The notes beneath the pieces are model-generated. The model saw only the letters and a program-made list of their open reading frames with translations, was not told the DNA's origin and ran no database searches. This document shows, piece after piece, positions 22,703 through 35,279 of a stretch of 64,000 nt of DNA. Position numbers and translations under genes: made by a program. The first letter of the stretch is position 1, and every line of letters begins with the position of its first letter. Source of the stretch: Cyclospora cayetanensis (lineage: Eukaryota > Apicomplexa > Conoidasida > Eucoccidiorida > Eimeriidae). Location of the stretch: positions 26,181 through 90,180 of the forward strand of contig NW_020312111.1 of assembly GCF_002999335.1 (NCBI RefSeq). Reading direction: 5' to 3'.

Positions 22703-25593
22703 AGCTGCTGTTTCCGCGCGCAGCAGCAGCTCATTTAAAGCGCTAATTTATGTGCATAACGTACAGGTATACACGGTTGCGGATCAATGCAACAGGAGAC
22801 GCTCTGTTTACGTGCTTGTTTAGGGGAACTTGTTATGCGCTGTGCCCTCTATTCACTATCTGCTTCCTTGGCAACTATCCGTGAGCCTTCTGGGAACACA
22901 TGCAGCAAACCACTGCCGTGCAAGTGTAGTGACAGGTGGACCTTTGAGCGTGCTTCTGCCTAGGATTTAGGATATAGTACCTTCCTTCGGGTGCCGTGTT
23001 CGATTTTCGTCTACCGCACAGAACTGCCCTTCCTCTATAGTCCGTGTCTCTTCCTTACCATACCCCCTCCTCTCTCCTTTCTGTTTCGATCTTGTGGATG
23101 CTCAGCTTGTTCCAGGCGGGCGCGATGCTCTCTGTGGAGCTGCTCTGCCTTTGCAGTGAGCAACCAAGTCCAATCAGCAGAAAAAGCAGTACCTCCATAT
23201 GCGCAGCAGTGCCAAGTGCTAGATACATCCTAGGCAGATTCTAGTGACACGGAAAGAGAAGACAGACTGAGAGGCTTGTGGGGAGAAATGTGTGGACAGA
23301 TTAGCCGAGAAGGGTTACAAAAGATAGCGCTGCGGCGCATGCCGACAAACAGGGAAAGGAAAGACGAAGTGTCGAGCCTATGGAAGGAAGTGCAGTATCT
23401 GCGCACATAGATATATACATATATATGTATATGAACGCTGCAGTATGGCCACATTGAGTGTGTCGTTTTTGTTCAGCACTACAGCGCATGATATGCAGAG
23501 GCTACCAGCAGGATCTCCCTCGAATGGGAGAAGTAAAATCTTCCATTACAGCCGTAGACCTTCCCTACACGGACCTCTGAGGGTCCATACACCCCACATA
23601 GGTCAATGGGCACTTTTTCTTAAAGTTGGAGTATGCTGGGTTAAGAACAGGAATTTTGGCAGCCGCCATTGTTGCAGCCCGAAGTAATTGGCTAGGCCAA
23701 GTTGAGGCTGCTTCTTTGATGTATTACAAGTTTTTCTGCTTGCCTAGCATTAAGCTCTAAACCGTACAAGGCGGTGCGTGATTATGTGGGCTTTATAAGT
23801 GAGGAGATTCGCCAAAGATCGAGATCCTGAGGGGCACTTGGTCCCAATTCTTCCCCATTTTCCACCTCTGCTCCCTTTAATTTACTCTTCATTCAGTGCA
23901 TCCTTAGTGATCAAGTGTGAGGGTTTCCCTGCTTGCTCATCTTTGATTCTTTTGTACATGGGCCTTCAACTTCTTGTGTCGTCCACGCGCCTCATGGGCC
24001 TCGCTATTTCGTAATTGAACACCTGCCTGGATGACTTGTGCTCCTGGCTAGGCGGGCACAACATACTTAACGCCTCCGAATATGACATCTCACCAAACCG
24101 CATAGGCCGAAAGGGCTGAAAGCAGAGGGAGGGTCGCAAGGGGTCATGCTGGGACTGCGGGCTTGTTGCAATAACTTCGATAACAGACTTGAAGAATGCA
24201 GACTGACACACGGCGAGCTCAAAGCCTTACAGGCACATGCACGCTTTAGATGGGGCAAGATTTGTGAAGAAATTTAACCCTAGGCTTGATCCCAAGGTGT
24301 TTTGCTGCATTTTATCGTGCTGGGGATGCGTAGGGAGTTCAGTTGGACGGGCGTATGATGAAGCACACCACTTGCTACCCAAGCAAAACTCCAATTTCGC
24401 TGTGCAATTTTAGTGTATCGATTTTATGAGCCTCTCCGTATCGCGGGGTTCTCATTTTTCGCCACAATTTCCTTGGATTCTAAGAGCTGCAACGTTCATC
24501 GAGTTTTTCCTTGTGTAGCAAGGTAACACACTTCAATTTACTCACTCCCAACCTCTCCTTCTTTCTCTTCTCCCCCGTTTCGTGAGTCCACAGTTTTTGT
24601 TGCAATTCTTCCTTCACTTGTTGCCAGCGCCTTGTTTGATCCTAGCGCTTCGATACTAACACATCTCAGGCTACCTATAGTAGCATCCTCTCTTTTTCAC
24701 GCTCCTTTAGCGGTGAAAATAGTTTTGATAACCACTACTTGTTTGCTACGTGCGGCTTGCGCCACTGCATACCTGTAGAGGTGGCTCGGTACAGCATGGA
24801 AGGCACTGCTGGACAAAATCCGGGGTGTACCGTGTTCGTTAGAGGGGAACACGACACATCTCAAGGGTCCCTAAATAGTTGCTAAGTAGATATTACACCA
24901 ATGCAGATTAAAGAGACTCGCCCTTCCCCTACTCCCTATGAACCCGCTACTCTATTCTTGCCTCGCTATGTTTCTGTTCTCTTGCCTTCATTATTGCCCT
25001 GCGGCTCTTGACATTTTCTTTAGTGCAGCCATGAACACACATCAAAGGAGGTCACCACGCCAAAATTGGTTACACGCTATCTGTGCGCATAGGTAGAGGG
25101 AGAGGCTGTCGTACCAGACACTATCGGCAAAGCAGAAACAAACCCAACGCGTGCTCAAAAAAGATAGGCAACTTGATGAAAATTGCGCTTACATGGGCTT
25201 CATCTCTCTTGACAAGGCAAACATAAACAGCTTATTCTATGGATAGCTAAGTGAAAAAACCGTGTCCAAGTATATATCCATGGGAAACCTCATCCAGAAG
25301 CTTCTTTGCACATGCACGAACACAGGGGGGCCTCCTGTAAGGCCCCATGCAGTGGTGCAAGCAAATATCCTTTTCCAGTTGGCCACTAATCGGTTGAAAA
25401 CAAGAAAATAACGTTTCGACATGTGTTTCAATCTATTTTGTGGCAGCACACGACTGCAGGGAGTGTATATCGGCCCAGCCGAACGCCATTTCCGCTGAGG
25501 ATTCTAGAGTGGAGGGCCTTCGACTCATCATATGGTGCTTGTGATTTTGGCAGTCATTGGACTCAAAAAGGAGGAAGACTGGAAGCTTTCACA
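22703..25593. other. No gene recognised
   Basis: A feature-poor block with a short TATATACATATATATGTATAT tract near 23410. Short frames near 23799-24014 (+) and 23966-24258 (-) may be retroelement remnants, but I could not match them to a domain. GCA/CAG tracts are almost absent. Confidence 0.5.
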
Positions 25594-27264
25594 ATGGAGC
25601 CTGTAGGCGGAAGCAAGACAGAAGCCCAGCCGTCTTTCATCCCTCGGTGAGTTTTCATGTAAAGTTTGGAGCCCATTATACCAACATTCTCATGTAAACT
25701 CGATCTGATGGAAGGACGCCCCATGAATATCGCTTATCGTCACTTCCGTGGGTTTTCATCTCTGGCGCTGGGGTGTGTGTGCGTGCGCCTCAGGTACGAA
25801 TGGATGCAAAATGAAGAAAAACTTTTCCTCACCTTTTTTGTTAAATCCCTCAAGCCCTCTAGCGTCATGGTGGGCTTTACCCCTTATAGCCTGAAAGTTG
25901 AAATACAGAATCCGAACACAATGGGGAATGAGAGGAAAGGAGAAAAAGACGAACAAGCTAATGCGAAGGATCCGGAGTTGTTCGTGTTCTGTATACCGGA
26001 GTTGAGACATGAGATCATCCCCGAACAGTCTTCGTACGAAATTTTTCAAGTAAGAGCTTAAGAACCTATAGAGCAGGCCTGAAAGCCAAGGCCTTCCTTC
26101 AGTTCTCCTCTTGATCGGTGTTTCTGGTGTGGCTGTTAAAGGAAGATGGCAACGATTGTGGCTGTTAAAGGAAGATGGCAACGATTGTGGCTGTTAAAGG
26201 AAGATGGCAACGATCAAGGCCTTTGACCAATTTGCTTCCAAGGTTCAGTTTCCTGGGTTCAGAAATTGCGGTCTGGCATTTGTGCTCAGACAAAACTGGA
26301 GGTTGTGTTGTTTAAGAAGGAGAGGGGACGGAGCTGGGCCCTGTTAGAGGCAGTCAAACAGCAGAAAGATGAGGCGTCAAGAGCAGCTACTCTTCCTCTT
26401 CCTGCCTCATCTTCTGAAGTTCGTCCTCCTCCGGCCACCTCAGTGTACCCTTCCTCCAAAAAAAAGGTCGATTGGAACAAAGTAGAAAAGGTTAGTTTTG
26501 TTCCTTTGTACGAACGTCACCTAACAAATCAAAAGGGACAGGACAGGCAAGCCAACACTTCGATCGCAGCTCAAGCTAACTATCTACCCCAAGCTTACAA
26601 TCTATCCAGTCAGCCAGCTCTCAGTTAGGCACTAGTCCCGCCGTGGATCCCTTGAAGTCAAGCCGGAGAGTATGTGTTTAGCGTCAGAGAAATCCGCCTT
26701 TAACCTCATTGCTCTCGTTGCGTTGTTGACTGACGATTGCTCGTCCATGTTCAGGAAATAGCAGCAGAACTAGAGTCCGAACAGTTAGAGGGCGAGCAAG
26801 CCCTACAGAAGCTGTTCAGAGACATTTATGGCAAAGGGGATGAAGACACGAGAAGAGCAATGATTAAGTCTTTTGTACGTGTAGCCTGCAACAGGACGTG
26901 GAATTCCGCCTTTGTGTTGTGTATGTTCTGTGAGCGCTTGGTTCTTTGGCTCTCTGATTTTTAGCACTTACGTCTCTACGTTGTTCTCTGATTGACCATT
27001 CTTAGCGGTGTTTTTTTGCTGTCCTTCATTGTGGTTGCAGCAAACGTCAGGGGGCACTGTTCTTTCAACCAATTGGGCTGACGTGAAAGACAAGGATTAC
27101 GAAAAGGTGCGTCGTGTGCACAATGCTTTTTCCCGTCTGAGTTCGTCACGAGCTGCTGATCGGGCAAATCTCTCCTCTTGTAGGGTTCTGTTGTGGCTGC
27201 ATTTCCTGGACAGACACTCGAGGCACCTGAGGGCCAAGAAGTTCGTTCCTGGAATAAGTCGTAA
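25594..27264 (+). CDS. SGT1: SGT1 co-chaperone (CS and SGS domains, no TPR)
   Basis: Six exons, 25594-25646, 25794-26049, 26290-26490, 26755-26874, 27041-27106 and 27184-27264, all joined in phase with GT-AG borders, give about 258 residues. After an 18-residue head comes a CS domain (p23-like fold) from [14 protein letters not shown] through [16 protein letters not shown]. Then follow [15 protein letters not shown] and the SGS domain: [46 protein letters not shown]1 links HSP90 to SKP1/SCF ubiquitin ligases and kinetochore assembly through its CS and SGS parts. Yeast, plant and human forms usually also carry an N-terminal TPR domain; here the ATG lies only ~18 codons before the CS domain and no TPR exon was seen upstream. 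There are no homopolymer tracts, unlike the neighbours. Confidence 0.93.
26130..26216 (+). repeat. 29 bp tandem triplication in SGT1 intron 2
   Basis: The unit TGGCTGTTAAAGGAAGATGG plus CAACGATTG occurs three times without interruption, starting at 26130, 26159 and 26188. The copies are identical except at the last few bases of the third, so the expansion is recent. It lies about 75 bases before the exon 3 acceptor. Confidence 0.95.
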
Positions 27265-27689
27265 TTCCACCGCCTTGTGCAACCTTTTTTCTTCGTAGCC
27301 TCCTTCGCGTTGGCTTTGGCTTGGTGGATATTAGCCTCTCCTTCTTTAGCTACGCCTGTTTACTTTCTGGTCTTGACCCCTCCATCTGTCTTCCGCGTTT
27401 CTTCCTTTCTCTTTGGCTGTTTGCTTCCCATCTGCACTTCTTTCCGGCTGGCCAGTACAGAACGCAGTCTAAAAGGGTTTATAATTGTGCTGCACCACCA
27501 AACCACTACTGCCCCTGGCTAAAGCTTACTGCGCCATGTGTTTTATACATGCATTTTTGGTTGTCGGGGTCTGAGCTTCAGTGCGAAACCAGGACTAAGA
27601 GCTCGGATGTAAAGCGTCAATTGAGTTCTTCCTAGGGAGGCACTGAAATTGAAACTTGCGCGATACAAACTCTATCGAAATTTGTTGAA

Positions 27690-28990
27690 CCCTTCTCAGA
27701 CACAGCTCTCCCTCAAGGTCCCCTTCCCCGCAGGGTTCCGGGTTAAGGGAAGAGGGAGAGCTAGGGTGCACGTTGCTGCATAAGCGAAGCCCGTCGAGCA
27801 CTCATACATAGTTGCATACAGCATCTAGCGCACACCCACACAACATTTGGTTTCTTATAGTAGTGAGCGAACGCTAGGCTGAAACACGCGATATAGATAA
27901 GCGAACAATCCAATCATTCAATTCTCCAGTGAGTCCTGATTACTTACACGAAGTGTAGTGAAAATATCTGAGTTTAGCTTTGCTCGCAACATTGTCCCCT
28001 AATGACTGCACGACGTACGCCCTCGTCTTCCGCAACATCGAGAGTAACTGCGTGCAGGACAGCGGAAGTGTTCTCGCCCTTTCTCCACTGCCCAGGATAG
28101 CAGAAACGAACAAATAGTAGTGCAAATTAGAAAGTCAAAGGCATGCATCAACCGCTTAGGTGTAATCAACAGGGAGAAACACACACACAACAGCCATCAA
28201 CGAACACGGGACCAAACCGACAAGACCGGAGTGGCGCGATGGTTCGCTGTCGTCGGAGTGCTGGATGTGTGGGCCTCCTGCCATGAGTATTGGACGAGAC
28301 GTTAAACGTGTCAAAAAAATCAAAATTCACATTAGCTTAAGAGTGCGTCCACGCCTAATAGAGGAATGTCTGTGAACCAATTCAGCCGGCACATGCAGCA
28401 TAGTCGAGTTCTAAGTCCCAAATAAAGCAATACCACGGGAAGAACGCAGAGACCGCAAACCCATAAGTGCATGCGCATTGACTTGAGTGTAGACAGTACC
28501 CTCTAAGTAATCACTGGCAACTTTTCATGCAATGCCCATGGATGAAGGCAGCTATAGCAAGCGAAATCCGCACTGAGGGAGGACAATCACCAAAACCCAC
28601 GACAGTTACCATCCCCAACGTGTAGCATTAATAGCCACAGAGAGCCACAAGCTCTCCCTCTGGCAACAAAGCCTGGAAAGAGTCATCCATCAACCACTGA
28701 GGGCGTTACCCAGCCCACTGTGCTCTAACGTCTCGTCTATCGTGTCTCGTATGCCCAACAGTCAAAGAATCCAGCAATTGTACGGCCCCTTGCCTGTTCT
28801 CAGATCTTAGATGTTGCTGATTTCTCTTTACTGGATAGAGCAAGATGCAATGATTGTGGTTCCAACTAGCGATAAGTGCTCGGAGTGCTTGGACGGTGAA
28901 GCTACGCGCACCCTAGCTGTCCCGCTGCCCTCATGTCGGGAACTTTGAGGGGCATGGGGGCGAAATTAAGAACGACTAATAGAAAACACT
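27690..28990. repeat. Dispersed ~1.2 kb repeat, copy A
   Basis: Collinear with 40.1-41.2 kb over more than a kilobase at perhaps two-thirds identity by eye. Matched landmarks in order are TAGTTGCATACAGCATCTAGCG (here split by variants), ACACACACAACAGCCATCAACGAACA against ACACACACATTAGCCATCAACGAACA, GACCGGAGTGGCGC against CAACCGCGGTGGCGC, AGCCGGCACATGCAGCA against AGCCGGCGCATGCAGCA, and AGAGAGCCACAAG against AGAGAGCCGCAAA. Ends near 28.95 kb carry the CACCCTAGC...CCCTCATGTC motif seen at 18.3 and 45.4 kb. No intact coding frame. Probably an old transposon; class unknown. Confidence 0.75.
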
Positions 28991-30460
28991 CGTTAGCTTT
29001 TGCGTCAGTCCGTATCGCGTCTAAAAGTAATGTATCGGCTTAGGAAGCGCCCATGTGGAACGTCATAGTTTGTAGCGTTTCAGGGTTACATGCAGATGCT
29101 CCCCGCTCGTCCACTAATTTTGGATGCAGGTTGATATCAGGGTTCCCCACAGCATTTGTCTGGTGTTCAGCGAGCAAGCTACTGAACGATTTCCTGACTA
29201 CGCTTCTATTGACAACTGTCTGCGAGTTTGCGCCAATTCAGTAACGGGTACTGCCTGCCAGATCCTCATCTTCAGCCTGAAAGGCGCAATCTCCCGGGTC
29301 CCTAGGCTGTTGGTCAAGTAGCCTTCTTGCTTATGCGGCTGGACAGACACATCGCACCCAGTAACACGCATATAAACACCGTTCTGAAACTCAAGCACAA
29401 AAGAACACTCTAGCAATCGAAAGGTGGTGCAACGCCTGTTGGAGCGGTAGAGGAGGGCCTGGAGGCTGAAGTGAAAGCAGCTGCTCCACAGCCGGGAGAG
29501 AGGCATCATTTTCCAGCGGATGAACTATTTGTGGGGGCACCGATGCTTTCATGCAGACTAAAAACTCCTATGACAGCCATATAGACGGTCAAGCACGCGA
29601 AAACCCACTATTCAGTTAAAGGTGTACCACGCTCGCTAACCCGTAATAATAAGAAACACATGCCCGTTCGGGCATGGTTTTTGGAGAAAGAAGTATTCTA
29701 GTGACAACTGTATTTATGTTGAAAAAGCCGTCTCCTTGCACGGATTGCCTATATTTCAAGCCTTCACAGAAGTCCTGACTCATCGGTTTACGCTGAAGAG
29801 AGCTAAACAGCAAAGGTAATTGTGAAAGCTTGAGCACAGGAATCTAGCAGTATTTGAGTATACCAGGAAATATTGTTTGCAAGGCGAACTCCTTAAATTA
29901 GCAGCTGTTTTTGTGGTGGTTTGACTCAAGTTTCCCCAAAAAATAGCTTTGGATGGTCGCAAGCTGGCCAGCAACTCAGAGATCAAGCCATCGACCGCTG
30001 GGGCTTTCACAAATGGTGGATTACCTGGAGCCTCAGTGCAGCTCCCTGGTTCAAGGTGATCTTTTGTCCTAGCATCAGAGGAAAGTGACGTAGTGGTGGG
30101 TGTTATTCTCTTCCAACAGGATGCCGGTTCCACAAAGTATCAAACCAGTGCCTGCTACTCTTCTCGCTTCACCAATAAGGAGAAACGCCATCCTTCGCAC
30201 ACAAGCTCTGTTGTGGGTGTGAAATAATTGCAGGCAGCAAGAATATGGTCACCATGTACCGGTGAGGCCGGCTTCAGTCTTCAAGCTACCGCACGAAGAA
30301 TGTTCAGTATTTTGCCCATCTGAGATTTTTTTGCTGGTTTTGGCGTCTTCTGCAGTACGTCACAATGCAACCTTTTGTTTCCCCAAAACACTCTCTCGAC
30401 CTTCTAGCAGTTCATTGTAGTGCCGCACAACAGCTATCTTTCACAAGTGTTCACAGAGTT
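28991..30460. other. No gene recognised
   Basis: Short frames such as 29124-29321 (+) and 29198-29509 (-) have no recognisable domain. Because retroelement sequence begins right after, this interval may contain the 5' parts of the same decayed plus-strand element. Confidence 0.4.
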
Positions 30461-30960
30461 TTTGGACCGTGCATGCCTCTGATGCATTTGACGTACATGT
30501 TCCCGGTTTCACTGCCACCATTCAGAATGACAAAATTGTAAAACATGACTCGTTCACAATGGCATCCTATGGTTCAAATCACAGGCGGGACAAAGTCGTC
30601 TGCACAATTCCACTTTTCTCGGCAGTTTCGTTTTGCGTAAGGCACATGACTAGGATCTTTTGGGCCGCGACTGGGTTCCCAGTACGGTGAAAGAGCTGTC
30701 ACCGTCTTTCTGGTAGCCTTGTTGCGTCCTTTGCCAAAAGGGAATGAACTGAAATACCCAGTTTGTTAGTAATTAAAGCCGCTCAGCTCTACTAAACCAA
30801 GCCCTGTGAGCAGCCTTCCAGTTCCTCACAGCATTTGGACTATTCTGAATGTGAGCACTATTTTTGGGGTGCCTGAGGTCAAGGATCAGGCTAGCATCAA
30901 TGTCGTTTTCGACAGACTCAACAGATATGCCCATTTCATCTCTTGCCTTAGTTCTGCCAA
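30460..30960 (+). mobile_element. Ty3/gypsy-like relic, plus-strand copy
   Basis: Plus-strand translation near 30475-30550 (GFTATIQNDKIVKHDSF) matches the end of the RNase H-like frame on the minus strand at 42018 (AFTPNFQNGKRVKHDSY). About 240 bases later, 30790-30950 matches 41640-41830 in the expected reverse orientation (ATGGGCATATCTGTTGAGTC against ACGCATATATTTTGCTGAGTC on opposite strands). Two separated, collinear matches show a second copy of the same element, coding on the plus strand here. Frames are broken. Confidence 0.6.
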
Positions 30961-33443
30961 TGCTTAGGAAGCCGATCAGTTACTTCTAGCTCGTATCTGG
31001 AGGCTCCCAGAATTTTCAAGAATAGCATAACGGATAGGGCTCGGAAATTTGTTAGAGCGCTCTGGTATGCCAACATGACCGCGTACGAAATCGACCTCAA
31101 TATGAAAATTGTGAGCCATTCCAAGGCAGGTAGGCAAACAGAGAACATTGAACACAGCTTTTTGCAGACTGTATGACCCTACGCTCACACAAAGCCCAGT
31201 TGCTAGGCTCTAGCTTCAGTGTTATGCCTATTTAACCTAAAATGCAACACCGCGCCTGTATACTCTTTGCAAGCTCATGCCACTAATCTACACTACGAAG
31301 GCCCTTTCTGGTTAGAGCCTGAACCAGGTGGTTTGACATCACTAGTCGCCGTTAGCAGTAGAACAATCCAGGGAGCAGCTAACCGGTGTTCACGAATGTA
31401 TGCGCAAAGCTCAGAGAGATGAATGAGGAGCCATGGTAGACGGCGGCTGATTATGTGTCTGGCGGCTGGAGCTATGGCTTTAGTGGATCGGCAGGCTTCA
31501 AGCAGTGGGCCAGATAATGGCCAGAAGAAGTATGAGACCAGGTGGCAAGGACTTTTTGCCATCCCCTTACAAAATAAACTTCTTTTCTATCTATTTCCGT
31601 GAGAATTAGAGATGCAACAGGGCTATCGATATTGGCTTCCTAAAAAAGCTTTGAAACTTCCTCATTTATTTGCAGATTTACCGCGCATGCATGCAATCTG
31701 TGCGGATGCGAAGTGTTCAGAGGAGGCCGTAGAAACGCTGGATTCTTTGACTATTGAGCATCCAGGACATGATAGATGGAAGCTTCTAGTAATGCAAAAT
31801 GGTCTGGGTTACGCCCTCAGCGGTTCTCAGATGACTTTCCTGGGCTTTGGTGCAGTAGGAGAGGTTGTGGCATGCTGTGGCTATTAACGCTAGTCGCTGC
31901 GAACGGTGGCTGCCGTGGTTTTTGATAATTGTCCTCCCCGAGCACGTGTTCTATCAAACTGCCTTGGCTACGCCCTAACAATTTTTGCTACATTGACCAA
32001 AGTTAGCTAAGAGTGACTCAAGAGGAAGTTATTTACCTGATCTTGTGCTTTGTTCTTGCGGAATAAAATTAGTCTAATTCAAGAAAACGCCATGTTGCTT
32101 TGAGTGTCCCAGATGCTATATGCAAGAAAAGCTCTAACTGTCTTGAGCTGTCTCACTACATTTATCTAAGAAATCGAAGGGTGTGGGCAGGGGGAACAGA
32201 GAGCTCTTCGAGAAGCACTTAGCAACCTTTCATCAAGCTTGCATTGAGTTTGGGGCTAAGTGTTTTTCTACGTGGAACTTCGATGGGGAGTCACCATGAG
32301 AATCTGATGAGCTCCCCCTTCCCTATCTGCGTCACGTAGAAGAAGACACTTGGAGAAAGACGGAGGGAGGGAAGGGATACAAGTTGCTAGTGAGAAAAGC
32401 CCTGTAGGCATCTACTCGTACCGAGAAAATGGAGTGATTCAAGGAGGAAAGCTTTTACCCGTTCAGGTTTCCTGTGGGTGTAAAGGCTTAGGAGTTATAC
32501 ACAACCTCAAATCGATACAAAGAAACTTGATGGCATAAAAAATGGCCCTAATTGTGGTGATATTTGTAAGCCGTGCGTGCATCGGAGAGGCCTCGGTGGT
32601 CGCAATACGCGATTTACTACCGTCTTTTGCTACGACTGCATCTTATGAAGTGGTAACAAAGGACGCAGTAGTGGATAGTAGCTTTATGCTTGATTAAGTG
32701 GAAAGCAAAAGTGAGGCGGAGAAGCCTTCTGTCGGGGCTTTCTGCCTTCCGCCTAGTGGTGTGGCAGCCGCCGTTCCCTTTTCCTCATTCTTGTTCCTCA
32801 TTCCCGAACCACCTTTTATTCGCTGAAGTGAATAATCATTTTCACGGAAAATAAGGGCAAATACGAGAACAGGAGGTGAGCTCACTGCTTGCGGCTCCCT
32901 TCCGGAGATGACAGCATGCACAACACACACCGAATGCAAAGATTTTTTGGTTTCCTGCCGTTTCCAGAGAAATTTCAGGCGCGTTTGCATTCTGCCATCT
33001 ACATTTTTCTGGAAAAGTGGTCCAGCTGCCCGTTTTCTTGAGCTTGCTCCACATCCCTTTCTCAAGCAGCTTGGTCACAGATGTTGTACTGCATAACACT
33101 TGGGGGTTTGTCTTGAGTGTTAAACGAACCCGGAGATGACACGCTCATGGATGTTGCTGGAACGCGCAAAAACAGAGGAAGCCAAAGCGCAAAACCCTGC
33201 TGAGGCCCTCGTGTGTGGAATAGAGGCGGAAATCCATTGGATTTGTGCTCCATTCTACGGACTTTCCCACTATTGCGAAGCACTTTCTCTTCCTGTTTAC
33301 TTCAGTTCCCATATATGTGTACACACGAGAGGCTTTATCCTTCCATTAGCCGAAGCGTGCTGCACGCGGGGCAGCTTCATTGCCTCTCGCATACACCGTT
33401 TTTGCGTGTGTGCGGTTCAGGATCTCTATCCTGTCTGCACAAG
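30961..33443. other. No gene recognised; repeat debris
   Basis: A 91-codon frame at 31612-31887 (+) has normal composition but no recognisable domain. Near 32175 the sequence GTGTGGGCAGGGGGAACAGAG, followed by CTCTTCGAGAAGCACTTAGCA, looks like a single copy of the ~110 bp unit arrayed at 45-48 kb. Confidence 0.45.
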
Positions 33444-34315
33444 ATGGCGCACATGGGCTTGATCGCACACTCGGGTTGGTTTACCAAGTCTGTGTGGGCC
33501 AGCATTTTCGGCGTCGTTGCTCTCGACAAATACGCCAGATGGTTAGCGCTCACCAACACTGTGAACACTCATTCAGAGCCCTGCGTTGCCTATGCGCTTC
33601 TTGCTTCTAAAGCTAATCTTCAAGCAAGTGCATAGGTTTTTCTTGTGTCATTGTCGTCCTTGTTGCCCTTTTCTTGGTGCCCTCTTGCATTTGAGCAACG
33701 CCCGCTACGTCATTTTAATTGCTCTTTCTCTTTGCAGCCATGCTGCTCTCCTTTAGTTCCAGAGTGGCGTGCGCCTTTCGAGTGTTTCTGTGGCTGTTTT
33801 CGCTTGGTCGTTGCAAGCCTCTGCTTGAAAGCCTTCTGCTATTTCCCGCCTCGTAGTGCTCTTCAGTCTGTTCGTGCCCAACGACCAAATCGTCATTGAT
33901 GAGAACTTTTGGTCTTCGTATCCAGTATTGGGGGTCTCAAGTGCTACAGTCAGTATGTACACCCACCGATTCTTTCACTCTCATTTTCGCTGTGTTTCCT
34001 CACTCATTATGGCTAACTTGCAGGTGTTACGGCATCCCGGATTACCACAATTACAACTTAACCTGCTGGCCGTATGCGCTGGAGCGGGCTAACCTTAAGC
34101 GGTAAGTGGCAGTGCGGCGTCGCTTAAACCCAGCTGGTGTAGTGTAGTGAGCAGGAAGTTGTTTCTTTGAGCTCGTCTATTTGCTTTGCTGGAAGACTCT
34201 GCTGGTCCGCACCCTGCACGTGTACCGCGGTGTGAAGCCCACGTGGGAACAGCCAAAAGAAGTGTACGAGCGAGGGGCACCAAAAGAACACATGACATTG
34301 TTCCCTTCTGGCTGA
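33444..34315 (+). CDS. Small four-exon protein, function unknown
   Basis: Exons 33444-33627, 33857-33917, 34024-34101 and 34159-34315 join in phase (donors GTGCAT, GTATCC, GTAAGT; acceptors CGTAG, TTGCAG, GGAAG) and give about 159 residues. The chosen ATG sits in CAAGATGG, but the frame stays open upstream. Parts look strongly protein-like: KSVWASIFGVVALDKYARW near the N terminus (one possible membrane helix), VPNDQIVIDENFW, CYGIPDYHNYNLTCWPYAL, a second hydrophobic stretch FFELVYLLCWKTLLV, and a polar C-terminal tail. I do not recognise a family. Size, short hydrophobic segments and paired Cys/Trp residues would suit a small subunit of a mitochondrial inner-membrane complex, which is a guess. 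Donors 1 and 2 and the last acceptor are weak, so exon borders may shift. Confidence 0.5.
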
Positions 34316-35279
34316 ACAGATGGGCAGTTGAACATAACAGGGCTGAAGCCACGCTGGGGTGCGTGCCGCGACATTTGTTCTCAGTCATGGCGTCGACCCA
34401 GACTCCGTCGACTTGGCACGCGAATCATGAAGAGCACGTAGTATTCGAATCGTGCGGCTGACCACAATGGGGGCCTACTAAAAGTGTCGTCAGTCTATTG
34501 CCCAGCTGCCTATTCATGAGGCAGGCGACCCCTGCTTGCTAAAGCACATTTATCCGAGAAACAGCTTCCGGTTCCGTAGTGCGCCCCCGCGGCGCATCGC
34601 CGCACCTCAAGCATAAAGCAACTATCTAGAATCACTACATCTCGACCCTGTATTACACTGGCGGCTGTATCGTGGTAATGCCGTCCGACCAGCGAACTGG
34701 CGAGTTCAACTTTTTTGGAACTGACCAAAGTGCTAGTAGGTCTGCCCTGACACCTCTACTTCGCTACGTCAGCACGCCACTGTACTCCCATCGCACATCC
34801 AGTACGCCCCAAGACAACTTCTCTTTTAAAATAGCGACAGAAAAAGCCACTTAAGGCATAGACACAATGATTGTTGCACCCTTGCGTCGGAGCCGGCAAA
34901 ATCTTAAGTTGCTTCACGACCACCCGGCTCGAACTTCACCGCGATCGGGGCCTGAAGATCCCCTTAGCGCTAGCGTCCTAAAATGGCACCTCCATATTCA
35001 CGACGAACACCACAAACATCAACGGGGAGCAGGCGGCTCCAGCAAAAGTACGCTATGGCTAAGACTGAAAAAGTGAGCCAAGAATAAATCCTGAGCAAAA
35101 CTTAGGATTCGTCGACGCCAAAGCTACCAAGTGCATAACGAGAGATCGAAATCTCGAATGCCTGTAGAGGTACATTGCTTCACCTCTGGTCTGGAAACTC
35201 CAGTGGGTAACAATGATATGATCTCCTTTGCATTTCAACTTCGGTAGATGTCCCGCTAGCGTGCAACTTCAAGAGTAAC
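34316..35279. other. No gene recognised
   Basis: No credible coding frame or repeat match was found between the small four-exon gene and the first copy of the ~245 bp repeat. Confidence 0.5.

Noticed and set aside
23799..24258. Possible reverse transcriptase fragment (a Leu-Asp-Asp peptide on the + strand)
   Set aside because: No neighbouring RT motifs in order and stops in between; a chance match cannot be excluded.
30948..31188. Minus-strand frames at 30948-31148 and 30976-31188 considered as an integrase fragment
   Set aside because: The element here codes on the plus strand, and no zinc or DDE residues could be read.
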